A DNA stretch of 64,000 nt. Origin: Apostichopus californicus (lineage: Eukaryota; Echinodermata; Holothuroidea; Aspidochirotida; Stichopodidae). The notes under the pieces are model-generated. The model saw nothing but the letters and a program-made list of their open reading frames with translations, made no database searches and was not told the DNA's origin. Shown one piece after another: positions 48,668-62,129 of the stretch. A program made the position numbers and the translations under genes. The stretch lies in NCBI GenBank assembly GCA_020650975.1, contig JAIPMN010000255.1, forward strand, positions 10,218-74,217, written 5' to 3'. Position 1 is the first letter of the stretch, and every line of letters begins with the position of its first letter.

Positions 48668-51600
48668 GGAGATTGATGAAAATGAGTATGTTTTATAGAA
48701 GAATCTTTACTAATAATGACACCATTTTGGGAACTATTATGTTGCATTCTTCTGGAATTCACTGGGATGACCTCAAATGAGTTACAAATAATACTTGTTT
48801 TGAAGCCAATTTAATAAGTACAATAACAAATGTCTGAAAAACTTAGTTGGTCATATACCTTTATTTACATTGAACAGAAATATTGTAGTGTTCAATAGGT
48901 AAAAGCAGCCTAACACAACAGTTACTGGCAAGTGACAATATAGTTTTGGAAATTTACATCATCGTTTGACCTTGTGAAATCCCATAGAGGGACTTGCTAG
49001 CACACTGCAGCACTTGCTAGTACAATTTACATAGCATTGCTATAGTAAATCTTTAATTTTGCCCCCCAAAAAACATTTTAAAGAAAGAAAAAAGTCTTAC
49101 TTTGTGTATGAGTTATAGTTCACTGTATTATTCCAGAAATATCTGTGAAGAAGTGCCTCATAATGGAAAATTTATTTTTTCTTGTTCCGCTGTTGCAATT
49201 TATTACCATTTTCATTGCGATAAAATGTGGTACAACTTGACTTTCAAACACAGCAACTGCATGGTCTATCGGTATCTTACCAGCTAATTTGAAAAGTGTT
49301 GCCAGACACAAGAGTCATCCAAGAGGTCTAATCTGGGATACTTTGTGTCAAAAAGCAAAATGTCATTGATTTGGATGCTTTACAAAGAGGAGAAAGTTTA
49401 GCCTTCGACCAACTAATGCTGACTCACAACTGGGCTTGCAAAATCCAATTAATTTACCAATGAAATCTACCGCCTAATACTAATAAATCAAGGTGTCACT
49501 TCTGCAAAATGATCTTTCAACTTACAGTTAGACAACAACACTATTCTATAGCACAGTTATTCTTCTTGAAGGTGGTGCTCTCACCACCAAGAAGAGTCAG
49601 TGTCATGCACAACTGATAGAACCTATTAAGGGAATAAAGTATTGATTTTCTTCCTGCTTCTGAATGTATGAGATTGAAGTTAATAAAGTCTAAATGTTTC
49701 TAAAGGTCATCATCAGTACTGCCTCAGATTTTAGCAAACTGAAAAGGCTTTAAAAAGTTTCAAAAGTGACCTTCTTGGAGGCATTTTTTATCTTCAAATT
49801 ATTTCCAGGTTTTGTAATATTGCATTGAATTTAACAGTAACAAATGTCTCAATGAAAGAAGAGTATTTAGAATGGTTTTACAATACTTATTGAAATCTGA
49901 ACATGACTGACCACTTGTGATCTTTCTAGCGCATCTTAGAGCGATACTGACACAATTGCAGTTTCTGCGGCTATTATCTTTGAGCTTTTATTTTGTTATG
50001 GTCCTCGGTCCATGACAGTGATCAATATAAAAATGGATACAAAAAATAGTCAAGTATCAAACTGTTTGGCATCTGAGCTGGATGATAGCATTGAACCTGA
50101 AGTAGCCAATTTCATTGCAAACACATCTTAAGTACTCAGAAACACTGTGACAGCACCTACACATGGCACTTTTACAGTCTAAATACCCGACACACTTCTT
50201 AAATTCCATGACAATGCTTCAGAAAGCAAGCATCCAAATCTCTATGTGTGTGTTTCACAAAAGTTAAGCTAAACGATGATGCAAATTTGCAACGCTAGGT
50301 CCAAATCATCACTATCCAGCAATTTTTTTTTTGTGCTACACTGTCTCACTGTCTGTCTCAATCATTTGTGTCCAACTTAAAGAATGAAGAAAATTCTTAA
50401 ATTATAATTATTCTTTCTTTACCTCTCTCACTGTACTGAGTGTATTTGCATTTTATAAGGAGTGAATTCCTGATGCATTCCAATTGCTTTATAGTCTGTG
50501 CCATTATAGGTACAAAAAACAGTGCCATTAGTATAGTGGCAATGATACTTCTACAGAAAATGCATAAGTTTTGTCATAATATATAAAATGTAGATGTGTA
50601 TGTTGTTAACATGTTGTATAACTAGGTATGAAGGAATTAAGAAATTTATTTGACAAAGAGTAAAATATGCCAGTTCACAACATTGACAGCACACTAGCAG
50701 AATTATGTAGTTATATCACAAATACACCATTGTGAAGGCTTTCACAGATGATATTAAAAATACAAAACAAGACAAAGAATATTTTGTTCCAAGTGTATGT
50801 ATATTTATTTGTGCAGATCTTTCAAAATCATCTTCATTATTTGTACAATATTGACACCATTGTACATGCACTTTGATTGAATTGCTAGGTCCGGAAATAC
50901 AACAACCAAAATCCAAAGGCTGCTTTATGCAATTGCACTGTTACATTTTGTGTTCCTGTATCTTTTTGCCAACAAGTAGAACAGTAATGTATTATCACAT
51001 TTTGCACATAAAAACTCAAATTCTGAGTGTAAAAAGCTACTTGGCATGCAGGGTAGTATAATAGTTGTCTAGACGGAAATGCAGAAGCAGAGAATCTCCA
51101 ATGTTGACAATTAACTATAAATCACTGACTCACACAGTCAACACTGCAACAAAACATTTATGCAGAACTATCAATCACCAGACAATATCTGTCGGAGACT
51201 GTTTCCCTGAAGAAGATAACGATTCAATCTCTTAAAGCAGTCAATCACACAAGATTGCGCGGTCTCATAAATTACTCAAGGTTAATCATAACTGTTTTAT
51301 ATGGTTACAGTTCCAGCTGGTCTCGGTTTGGGCTTAGAAAATCTTTCCCAAAAAGCTTAATTATATGACTAGAAATTCTTAGAATTATCTCATAGTTGCA
51401 GACTGTAATCTCTGTGGATGTCTCATCTCTTTTGCCAACATACTAGATCATTTCTTTCAAGTCTTTTACTATTTTCTGAGTACTATTTATTTCTATTGTT
51501 TTTAAGTCACATTTGCCAGAGTAACAGTAGGTATGTCTCTGATTACAGTCATTAAGTGTGCTAATGGTGTAATCCTTTTTGACTTGCAGCATTTGTTTTT

Positions 51601-52194
51601 GTTGAGTCTTTGCCATCATCTATTGCAGCTTGCCACAGAAGTGACAAACAACAATGCCAACTTTGACAATCTGAATGTCCTACACAAGCTAAAAACACTG
51701 CATTTGCACTGAAAATATTGTCCCTGAAGCTTCGTGTATACTATATATTTGCTAGAAGTAGTTGTATCAATCTTTCCCAATAAGTTACTGCCATTTGTGG
51801 TCACAACTGTGTACCGTTCAAATATGTCATAATGCGACATTCCAGTTCTCTGTATATTAGCTTTGAGCTATGACTCAGAAGTAACCTTATTTGAAAGTTT
51901 ACCTGTTAATGTAACTAAATAGTGCCACAGTACCACAAGAAGATTTGCCCACACCTGCCTGCGTAACTCTTCCGAATATCGATGCCTCAACTGGCACAAA
52001 CACATGTGAGTAATGCAATTGCAAATAGCAGTACCATGCATGAAGAAGGAAAAGCAAAGTAAATCCTATTATTGAAGCAGGTTGTCACCCAGCTTCAATT
52101 AACTAACCAATTTGCTTTATTCCTTAAATTCTTTTTCTTTCTAAAAGAGTTTTACTTTATCGAGACATTGCCAGAAGCATCTTTACCCTGTTAG
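48668..52194. other. Non-coding stretch
   Basis: Contains a hairpin at 49,562-49,595 (CTTCTT and GGTGGTG pairing with CACCACC and AAGAAG around CTCT). No coding signal recognised. Confidence 0.5.
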
Positions 52195-52487
52195 GTTTAG
52201 GGATAAGCTGGCCAACAAGAGGAGGATTGCTGTCTGAACCGGTCGACTGTGGTGTTAAACTTGGCAGCCTTAGGGATCAGCTTACCAACAGTGGTGTGCT
52301 TAGCTATTTAACTCTTCCGGTTCTAGACGTAAAAATCTGATGATATATCCTAATGCATGAGCTTGCATATCTGTTTGAATATTTCAAATCTAGTGGTAAA
52401 CATCTTACATTATATGGCAGTCTAAAGTATGAACTCGCCAACAAAGGCAAAGGCTGTTTGAACCTGCCAATTCTTGAGGTGTAAATT
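52195..52487. repeat. Three degenerate repeat units
   Basis: Segments starting near 52,199, 52,272 and 52,428 align over about 60 bp: GGGATAAGCTGGCCAACAAG, GGGATCAGCTTACCAACAGT and AGTATGAACTCGCCAACAAA, each followed by a region ending in GTGTTAAA, GACGTAAA or GTGTAAA. On the minus strand two units translate to FTSRTGRVK and YTSRIGRFKQPLPLLASSYF. They may be the relic of a repetitive protein or an old satellite. Confidence 0.5.
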
Positions 52488-52499
52488 ATTAATTTGATG

Positions 52500-55400
52500 T
52501 GAACAAAATACACATTAAAGACTCCTAGATAAGAAAGTGACACAATGTCATAACTATTTACCGATTGTATGAGTGATATTATATAAGAATGGATAATAGA
52601 ATACCTTGTAACTAGCTTCATAACGAATGTTTCCACAAGTAAAACCGAAATATCCTTTTGCAACACTGAAGTCGACTCCAGATTTTATGAGCACAATGAA
52701 AAGGTGTGTAATGAGCTAACATGCCCACGTTACATGACAGCAAACTTGTCGCAGTGAATCCAAAAGTCAACAAAAAACAAAACAATTGAAGAAAGATGAA
52801 AGCATCCCATCTATGTTATTATTATTCATTAAAATCTGACTAAACCTCCCTGTCAATTTGTAAATTCAGCAAATAAACTGTTTGGTATTCTGAGGTATCC
52901 TAAAGTGGGTACTTTTTATCAACAAGGAAGGCACTTCAAAAACTTTTGTGACATTAATGCAAAAGGGAAGTACTTTTCATTCCCAAAGGTTATAATTCAC
53001 AACAGCATCAAACTAGTCAAGAGATTTCTGCATACTTTAAGACCGACAGCAGCCTCCACAAAATCGGGAAAGAGTTCCTCTGCTGTCTAGAAATAAAATT
53101 TTACGAGAGCTTGACAAGAAGCTTTACCGCATAGAGAATATCACAAAGAGGCATAATTTTCTTTCTGAATTGCAAATCTGACTGCTTTACTGTGAAATAT
53201 CTCCATTTTGCTCAGAATCTTGAAATTGCTTAAAAACTGTAAATGCTGTAACTGTAAATGCTGTAACTTTGCATCATTCTGCCCAACCATAAATAAAGGA
53301 TGCCACTCAACCATTTGGCTGGATTTCATTACTTATAAATGATTCAGTAAAATACAGCAAAACTTTTATCACATGAATTTAATGCAATATTTGTTTTATC
53401 CATTTTTAAAAATATCTCTTTATTTCTAGCACGATTTTGGTGGACATAGAATCTGTTTCAGGAAACTTTAATATCTTACTTCTATTACTGGTCAAGAATG
53501 GCAGTAACAGACTGATGCAAATTCAGTGCAACATGATTGTTAGTGTGTAACGAAGGGTGCAAACATTGCAAATATCAACTGGATGATCATAAAACATGTC
53601 GTAAACCAAAAATATTACTGAAAATATTAACATCAAGACCTTCAAAACATGTCTATAATCTAATTTATAACAAGACCATTGCTGTAAATTTGCAACGTCA
53701 AAACATGGAAATATTTAAGAGTTGTAAGTCATCAGATTTATGTCCTTTTTTTTTCTTTTAACTCAAAGCTGAGATTTGACAATACAGATTTATGCACACA
53801 GACAATATATCTTGTAAAGATTTTCACCCAACAATTCTGTAAAATTGGAGATATAAGAAAACAACCTTTGTATAATTGACAGCAGAAGACTATTTCCTTT
53901 TAGAATCTTTGCACTTTAATTGAATAATAACATGGGCAAGGCATTTTAAGAATAAAATAGATGTATATTATAATGCAGAGACATATTGTAGTGAAGGCAC
54001 AAGTAACAACAAAAGCAAACATTAAATGAGCTTAACAACTTGAACAGCATATTGAAATCTCAATGTCATAGGGTATGTAAGTATTGGTGCAGCAACACAA
54101 TGAACTTGATTAGAGTCCCAGGCGATGGATGGAATAGTTTGTCTTCCATAATACAATATCTTTCAGGAAATCTTCCAACTGCTTCTTCCATCCATTTACA
54201 GCCATATAAATTAACAACTGCAATTATAAATAATGCTAAATTTCCAAATGCAGATGGATTAGTTGAAAAATGGACATCAAAAAGCTGAAGTTGTAAAATC
54301 TGTTAAGAGATCAAAAATAAAATAAGGAACAAAAGATTAAACAAAGTTTGATGAAATAGCCAAACAATGGCACATAATGACCAGAGGGTGTAACAACAAG
54401 CACAACACTGAAAAGGAATAAACAACAGGTCTATAACCACAGACATCAAAGTTTTCAAACAAGTATATTAAAGTTAAATATAATTAATAAACAGGGTCCA
54501 CAAAGATCTCTTAAGTTTTAACACAAGTATGCAGATGATAATTTGCATAAAGTTGACAATAAAACATTGAAAGAAACAGTTGCCAGACAACAGTATAAAC
54601 AGAAAATGAACTGCAGGTTTAGAATAACATAACAGTAAACAGCAATGGTTAAAAGAACTATTGAATGCAAAACAGAAAAACAAAACACACAAAAATATTT
54701 GAAATAAAGCTTGTTTAATAATTTTTTTAGGATCAGTGCATGATGAAACATGTATCAATATAAATGTTATATGGCATAACAATAGAACTGGAAGAGTAAT
54801 ACAATGGACAATATAAGGTTATTTCACAGTAAAATTGTGGAAACTTGTGACTTTTTTTAAGGTTTTAAATGTCTATTGTATCCTTAAATTTGAACCAAGT
54901 AGCATCAAATTATGTGTCCAAGTGTACTTTTGTAGCAAGAGATGCTACATTATCAACACAAAATGTCATGTTACTGGAAGTTCCAGGAAGTTTTCTCTAT
55001 TATGACGTTACTATATTGGAAATAAGAAATAAAAAACAACCATATGTAGATTTTTTTAAATAAATAGTTTTACTAGTTTAATCATTGTGAAAGATCAGAG
55101 AATAACCAAGTATACAGCAACAAGTAGACAAGTTACATAACAACCACTGGCAGAGTGGAAACTGGAAAGCAGACAATTGAAGGTTATTTACAGAAATCAT
55201 GACAAATTGACTGTAAAATCTTTGGTTCTTTTGTTACTTTCTCAGGGTCTTAGATATATCTGTTCTGACACTTCTCTCTCTGTTCAAATGTGTTTGGGTG
55301 GTAAAAGACATAAATTATCAACACATCCAGCTGGTTTGCTTTCAGTTTATAAACCTTCTATCTATCATGACCTTACACTGTACGTCATTACTAGACATAT

Positions 55401-56434
55401 TCATCAAAGCTTCAACAATAAAACAAATGTCAATGTTGTGAAGCAGCACAGTTTGTGAAAGTAAAATAATTATCTGGAATTCTAGCGAGTCACATGACAA
55501 CATTATGGTAAACTGCATAAGGCGCCACTAATAATATGGCAGGTGCAAGTAGTAGAAACCTAACAACAGCTCTAATACAGTTTGACATACAACCCTCATT
55601 ACTGCTAATCTATATTACACATACCTCAGACCACAAATTCACTGAAGCACCCTCTGACTGGTTTATATAAAAAATATCATCAAAAGTTACATCTGAGCTG
55701 ATCAGCTAAATCAAGTTGTAGTACAAAAGGAAAAGGAGTTGACTGATATGGATGTTTTGTTCCTGTTTGCCATTTTCCATTTAGCTGCTTGAGAGCTTTA
55801 TGTTAATTCTATAAAAGTACATTTTTGCTGGTTTTATAGAGAATTACTGTCATATGCAAAATGTCACCTCAATAAATTTTAGGGTAGAAAAGGCTAGTGG
55901 AAGTGGATGAGAGAGCAAGATCTCTTTTCAATTTTAATTTTAAAGTCTGTAAAGTGAAATGAGGGGTGAAGCAGGAAAGGGGAGAGGTGTTATTCAATGC
56001 AGGTTAATGGAAAGCATGGAGGACCTGTCCTACAGTAATAAAGCTATTGCCTAATAAGGTTAGTGTCTTTTGAAATTGCACCTGCAGGAGCCATGCCTTG
56101 CACGGCTAGAACAGGACTTTCATTCTGACCACTTATTGCATGGCACTGAAGGGAAAGTGGCATTGGGTAATGGAACTAGACGTGCTTGGCATGCATAATT
56201 TGAATCTAGTTAAAGTTGCAGGGCAGTGGATGGGAAGTTAAAGGGTACAGACATAGTGCTATGATGTCTGACTCATATTCAATTATTATAATTCTTGCAT
56301 CTGCTTTAATAATTCAGCAGAAAAAGATAAACGAATCTCCACAGGATTTAAAATATTTATTTCTAAGCTCTCTCAGGCACACAATGTGTCTAGTCCATGT
56401 GAAATTTATGCAAAGCCATCAAAAAGTAACTTAC
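52500..56434. other. Non-coding stretch
   Basis: Contains a tandem 16-bp repeat of the CTGTAAATGCTGTAA type at 53,236-53,268. Several 60-110-codon AT-rich open frames have no recognisable motifs. Confidence 0.5.
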
Positions 56435-56530
56435 CTCTGGATATTTCAAAAGACTGTTCCAAGGGCTTCAAACCAAGCTGTCAGACTACTGTCTACTATC
56501 GCTATTTCTTTGAACTGATCAAATGATATT
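56435..56530 (-). CDS. Candidate terminal coding exon, EF-hand-like
   Basis: On the minus strand a strong acceptor (TTTGTCTTTTATATCCATAG) and a consensus donor (CCAGAG then GTAAGTTA) enclose 96 nt. One frame is open: after a single leading base it reads ISFDQFKEIAIVDSSLTAWF and EALGTVF, then TGA at 56,446-56,448, 11 nt before the donor. I-S-F-D/E-x-F-x-x-I followed by a helix ending W-F is the second half of an EF-hand loop and its exiting helix. The twelfth loop position is Gln rather than Glu, so calcium binding may be weak. The first half of the loop should lie in an upstream exon at higher coordinates, not found. A stop this close to the last junction would not trigger nonsense-mediated decay. 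The splice borders are strong; the EF-hand assignment rests on one short motif. Confidence 0.5.
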
Positions 56531-57597
56531 CTATGGATATAAAAGACAAATTGAATATTAAATAATAAAAAAAACATAGTTTAAAACAAAAACCATCTTT
56601 AATAGATCTTGCTACAAGAATGTACAATATTTTTATCAATTTCAATGATTATCACTAATGCAGCTTCCCAAAATGATGCATGTAGGCTCTCAATCCACAG
56701 CCAGATGTCACCATCTGTCATTATTTTCTTAGTGCTTCTTTGTATAACCAATGAACCCCATCCATACATTCCAACAATCAAATACAATATTCTCCTACAA
56801 GGATGATAAGGATGATTACATTCAAGAGGAGAACCTTCATTAACCTTTTGGGAACTTTTCACCATATTTTGATTGAAACTGATGACTTTAATAGTAACTA
56901 TAAGTTGGAAATTCCTTGGAGAATATTTTTTTGATTAAATAAGTTACCGCTTGATTAGACAGTCATTCATGATCTCATTGGAACATTCTAATTATTGAGC
57001 ATCCAATTTGAAAGGATAACTCTCTCTGAAATATCTTTCATTCAAAGCTGAATGTTTTATGATAAGGATAGAAGGGTTGAATCAGACACTTAATCTTTGT
57101 GCACTGGTTCAGTGTAGTTAAATGTCAATTCAATGTTAATGTCTACAGCAATGAAGTGGAGTGTTATTTTCTATCCAGATTTGCATGTAATACAATTTGC
57201 CATATTATCTGCTATTAATTATACTGTTGAACAAAATATTAGACTTGACCCATTCCTAAGAAAGTTTTAATGCAACATTATTTACAGACTGATGACTGAA
57301 TGTGATTCAAAAAACATACTTTTCATTTTGACAAATTTGACATAAATCTAATATATCTGCTACTGCATAGCAACATGCTATTTTGTATTGTATAAGAGTG
57401 TTTGTATACAGAGCAATAATAAGTTCTCCGTATTTTGAGAGAACAAAATTCATAAACCTCAAAATGTGAACACTAAATGATTCTCTGATATACAGTATGT
57501 AAGGAAAATGTTGCATTATATATGTATGACACTATGTAAATGTATCTTGTGTTGCTATCGTACTGAACTCAAGGCTATGTGTATCACATGATCAGCT
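56531..57597. other. Non-coding, with one doubtful minus-strand frame
   Basis: On the minus strand after ATCCTTGTAG (about 56,799) a frame reads ILYLIVGMYGWGSLVIQRST and KKIMTDGDIWLWIESLHASF. It has no clear donor and no recognised family, so it is not called. Confidence 0.35.
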
Positions 57598-57640
57598 AGA
57601 GAGAGAGAGAGAGATAGACATAGCGAGAGAGATAGACATC
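57598..57640 (+). repeat. GA-rich microsatellite
   Basis: AGAGAGAGAGAGAGATAGAC followed by a second GAGAGAGATAGACAT block. Confidence 0.9.
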
Positions 57641-59604
57641 CTTTACAGTTTCTAATTAAATACAAACATCTGCTTCTAGCTAAACATCCTCTCAAGTTTG
57701 GGCTGAATTAAATTTTACTGCTAAAGTTGTGACTACCCTGAAATGAAGGTTTTAATATTTTCAATGATGACACTATCTTTTTCATCACCGATCATTTAAT
57801 ACTTGGAGAAAGGTTCATGCAAACCACAGAGTATTGATTTCTAGCATCTCCCTCCTCTTTAATGATATTTGAGGACAAATAATTCCTTCACCACCAATAT
57901 TCTGACAGAACCGCCCCCCCCCACCCCCCCCAAAAAAAAACCCCGGAAATTTAATTACTTTTATAGATTATAGTTTATTCTATTCTGAACTTTATGAACT
58001 CCGGATAGCTTAAAGCGTTCGGCTGCTATTGGTCCCTGAATTCCAACAAGTTTACCAAAACTTCTGTGCATTGCTTAACTGTTTGGTATCACTGATCATA
58101 CTATCACATCCTAAAAATGTAGGGACTACACTGTTACTGGAATTTGTCATCAAAAAGTAAACCAAACAAAGTATCTCACCAAAGACATGCACAAAGTTGT
58201 TTGAAAAGCAGCAAATACAAATATTAATTTCAGACAATTATTTTCTTTGCTAGTAGACAAATTGGCTTCATATAAAGCGGCTGAACTACCTAGTCTAACA
58301 AAGAGATCCTTGAGCTCAGATCACCAGAGGCAAAATTTAATAAACCAAAATGAAGCATGAGAGTTTGTGATGTCACAGCTAACACTAATACCATTAATTA
58401 CAAAGTCTGACCTCATGATCAGAGTTATAGAGACTGGTTTGTACTCCATTAGTAAAAGAACACAATGCAAACACAAACATCATACCAGATACATACTATT
58501 TACCCCAGATAGAATTTTATGTCCCTTTTTGTATTCTTCATGTAAAACTAAATATGTGTATAATACGCACCTCAATATTCCCCACATTTAACATGCATGG
58601 AATACTGAGTGTCCATTCAAAGAGCAGTTATCTTAGGCTCAATTTATGGATGGTGGCTGCATTGATTAACTTAATAATTTAAGCACTCCTTGTGCAGTAT
58701 CCTGCCCCCCCCCACCCTTTTGCCCTGATCAACTCTTTGCTTGACTCAACTTATGCAATAAATTCAACCGCAACTGAAATAAGCAAAAAAGGCTAAGTCT
58801 TTGTACAGTATTGTAAGAGAGTTGCTTTTGTAGGTAACATACTCTATTACAACATACATTGAAACAAATTAACAATTTTCTGTATGATCATGGGTTACAT
58901 GGCGCCAGACGTTATGTAAGAAAGATAAAAGGACAGCTGCACATACTTCAAGGACTGATTTGTTTCCTTTAATAATTTAACAAAAGATACATCAGGTTTC
59001 ACACTTTCCATTAAAAACCATCTCAGTTTCAGAAACAATCAATGTTTGTTGCAGACGGCCTTTATCTAGAGTAATATCAATTGTTTCAACTTTGCCTAGA
59101 ACTTCTTATTCATATAACAGAAGGGTTGTCATGAATGTTTGCATGCTTCATCCCCATGTAAATCCATATATAACTTGATAAAGATTGTTCTGCCTGAAAA
59201 TATTCACTGACAGGAGTAGTTGAGCAGGTGTTAATTCTCTAAATGGTGGACGATTTTTCTTTTTTCATCCAACATGGCTCCGTTGAACGGTAACAAAAAT
59301 GACTTAAGTCAATACTCTTGTATGTAATGTAGGTTAGGCTAGGTACCTCAGCTAGGAAAGTTTGGGCTTAATACAAGTGGGAACATTAGTCAGCTTTTAC
59401 AGTTTATAATAATCACTTCAGCCCATATGATGTAGGTTAGGCTAGGTAGCTTGACATGGAAAGTGTTGACATTTGTTTTGAGAAAGCATGCAAGGTTTTA
59501 AACTTCTACTGTGATATAAATAAAACAAATTTAGAACAGTATCTGGATAATTGTAACTCATGACAGCAGTGATACTGAGTTTCAAATACAATGAATATTT
59601 AATA
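57641..59604. other. Non-coding stretch
   Basis: C-rich tracts at 57,911-57,930 and 58,705-58,720. The word ATGTAGGTTAGGCTAGGTA occurs twice, at about 59,328 and 59,430, as a short direct repeat. Confidence 0.5.
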
Positions 59605-60030
59605 TACTAGAGATAAACATGGACTACAGATCAAGAATATATGTTCTGGAATTCTCTTCCTCATCACTTGAGAAATGTCACATCTATTGACACTTTTAAG
59701 AAGCATTTGAAAACTTATCTTTTTAGGCTTTGAGTATGGGCATTAATCTTATTCGTCGTTTTATTCACATTACTGTGCCCATTTTTATGTATATTTATAT
59801 TTTTATGTTCTTTATTGTGGTTTATAACCCTGTCTTATATCATTTTTTTACTTTTATTGCTGTTGTTATTACTTTTAGGTTTTCTTAAGTTTGGTAATTT
59901 TATATTCCAGGTATTGGTTCTTTTGTACAGTGCTCTTGAGCATGTTTTATTTCATGATAACAGCACTTTAATATATGGTTTTTATTATATTATTTATATT
60001 ATTTATATTATTTATTTATTATATATATTT
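59605..60030 (+). mobile_element. LINE 3' end
   Basis: An open frame EYMFWNSLPHHLRNVTSIDT then FKKHLKTYLFRL ends at TGA (59,731-59,733). W-N-S-L-P...L-R...S...F-K..L-K..L-F is the standard C-terminus of CR1/L2-like reverse-transcriptase proteins. The in-frame TAA at 59,614 shows 5' truncation or decay. The 3' UTR runs into an A/T-rich TTATTTATA microsatellite (about 59,985-60,028), probably the tail. Confidence 0.75.
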
Positions 60031-60083
60031 TTAATGATGATAACTACTTTCAAACTTGCCAATATAATTTAAATGAACGTCTC

Positions 60084-60107
60084 CTTCCACATGAATTTAT
60101 GTGGAAG
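60084..60107. repeat. 9-bp hairpin after the LINE
   Basis: CTTCCACAT and ATGTGGAAG pair perfectly around GAATTT. It lies just beyond the AT-rich tail and may be part of the 3' UTR or of the target. Confidence 0.7.
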
Positions 60108-61115
60108 AAGAAACCTTCCTCCTTCCTTAATGGAGTTGAATTCATTTCACTTGAAACAAAGTCATTCTCTTAATAGAGCAGCCCTGGATGTGTAAGCTCT
60201 CTCTTTCCAGACTGTTCTCAATTCATCCAACATAAATTACTGGAAACCCACTCGATTTCAAATAGTTATTCCTACATCATGCATTTCATATCACCCTTCA
60301 AGTTCACTTGATATTATCATAAAACAATATTATGTCCATATTAGTTCAAATCCCTGGGTGATGGATGAAACATTTCAACTGTATTATACTTTAATGTTTT
60401 TTCTTACTTGTTCTTTCTTGTTAGCAAAAACTGTAGGACTCAGATTTCATGTCAGTCTGCTCAAATTTATCACAAGAAAGAAATGCTCTTAAGAAGAAAC
60501 AAAATATCCAATTGCAAATCAAATGTTGTTGAACCAAAGAATGACATAAAATTTGCCTAAGATGGCTTTATGATCATTTTGCTAATTGAATATTGAATTA
60601 TTAGAAAAATTGGCTCAAGTTCCATAGATCTGATTAAATTGAAGAGGATTTGGAGGATTGTCACAGAATGGTAGAAACTGTAGTCTCTCAGATGAAAATC
60701 AATTGTGAAGTGTAATGCAACCTTGGAACAAATTTTCAGTCTTGTTTCTGATACCTGAGAGACAAAAACTTTGACAAGAGCAGCATAATCAACTCAACAA
60801 AGAATTAAGGTAACAAGCAAACCAACTGTCTCCTTAAAAGTGATGCTGTTTCAATCATAAAATTATTTAATAAGAGCATAGAATACATTTTTGTTGTTCA
60901 TTTACTAATCGTAAAATTCCATTCCAGTATTTCATGTGCCACCTACTCCATGTATTTAACTATAACAATGTTCAGAACAAATTATGTAATATATTTCTTC
61001 TCAGTGTCAAAGGTACAAACACCTTTATTACAAATTCTAATATTTAAAGTAGGGCTAGGATATAAATCTAAAAGTTCAAGACTCAGTGTTGATGCTGGGT
61101 TTCACAAATAACAGT

Positions 61116-61121
61116 TTTATT
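61116..61121 (-). promoter_or_regulatory. Poly(A) signal of terminal exon copy 1
   Basis: AATAAA on the minus strand overlaps the TAA stop codon (61,117-61,119) of the left duplicated exon. Confidence 0.55.
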
Positions 61122-61327
61122 TTGCAGCATTTACATAAAGACAGCAGGTTAACAGTATCATATTGTGTACTATAATTTGTGGGTCCACCAATTGGTTATA
61201 TAGTATGTATTGCTCATTCAGATCAAGGACCAAATCTGGACTGTTTTTGCTATATCTGTTTGTCCTGTTGTTGATACTATGGCCAGGCAAAACAGAGAAA
61301 AACTTATTCATGACAATTTCTCCAGTT
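61117..61327 (-). CDS. Terminal exon, duplicate copy 1 (distal)
   Basis: Minus-strand exon following the acceptor GTTTTCACAAG. One base completes an Arg codon split at the end of the exon at 62,668; then TGEIVMNKFFSVLPGHSINN, RTNRYSKNSPDLVLDLNEQY and ILYNQLVDPQIIVHNMILLT, ending CCLYVNAAK and TAA, 211 nt in all. It differs from copy 2 at five residues (T/A, V/F, L/F, C/R, Y/N) and has no frameshift or stop. The acceptor is one base displaced from that of copy 2 (CACAAG versus CACAG), yet phase is kept. It would be used by skipping the proximal copy over an intron of 1,340 bp. The family is not recognised; no membrane segment or known motif stands out. Confidence 0.6.
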
Positions 61328-62123
61328 CTTGTGAAAACATGGACAAGACCAAAAAAATATTGTCATAAGGGTATGTGAAGTTTTGTAATCCATTATTTCA
61401 ATTCTCTGAATACTTGTTAATTTTTTCTGTTTTTGCACCAAAGAGGATCTTTTTGTTCTAATGAAGCTCAAAATTTATCACAAGAAAGAAATGCTCTTAA
61501 GAAGAAACAAAATATCCAATTGCAAATCAAATGTTGTTGAACCAAAGAATGACATAAAATTTGCCTAAGATGGCTTTATGATCATTTTGCTTATTGAATA
61601 TAGAATTATTAGAAAAAATTGGCTCAAGTTCCATAGATCTGATTAAATTGAAGAGGATTTGGAGGATTGTCACAGAATGGTAGAAACTGTAGTCTCTCAG
61701 ATGAAAATCAATTGTGAAGTGTAATGCAACCTTGAAACAAATTTTCAGTCTTGTTTCTGATACCTGAGAGACGAAAACTTTGACAAGAGCAGCATAATCA
61801 ACTCAACAAAGAATTAAGGTAACAAGCAAACCAACTGTCTCCTTAAAAGAGATGGTTTTCAATCATAAAATTATTTAATAAGAGCATAGAATACATTTTT
61901 GTTGTTCATTTACTAATCCTAAAATTCCATTCCAGTATTTCATGTGCCACCTACTTCATGTATTTAACTATAACAATGTTCAGAACAAATGATGTGATAT
62001 ATTTCTTCTCAGTGGCAAAGGTACAAACACCTTTATTACAAATTCTAATATTTAAAGTAGGGCTAGGATATAAATCTGAAAGGTCAAGACTCAGTGTTGA
62101 TGCTGGGTTTGACAAATAACAGT

Positions 62124-62129
62124 TTTATT
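62124..62129 (-). promoter_or_regulatory. Poly(A) signal of terminal exon copy 2
   Basis: AATAAA on the minus strand overlaps the TAA stop codon (62,125-62,127), exactly as in copy 1. Confidence 0.6.

Larger units (their letters stand above)
60460..61466. repeat. 1-kb tandem duplication, left copy
   Basis: This 1,007-bp unit is repeated head to tail at 61,467-62,478 with a few percent difference by eye. It starts at CTCAAATTTATCACAAG and ends at CTAATGAAG before the next CTCA. CTCA occurs at the start, the junction and the far end, consistent with a microhomology-mediated duplication. The copy contains a complete terminal exon on the minus strand. Confidence 0.95.

Noticed and set aside
52304-52666. 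120-codon minus-strand open frame
   Set aside because: It coincides with the degenerate repeats and shows no domain; the peptide repeats follow from the DNA repeats.
54474-54782. 102-codon hydrophobic minus-strand open frame
   Set aside because: Phe/Leu/Cys-rich translation typical of A/T-rich non-coding DNA; two overlapping frames are equally open.
56599-56865. 88-codon minus-strand open frame upstream of the EF-hand-like exon
   Set aside because: No donor in a phase that joins the exon at 56,435-56,530, and no family recognised.
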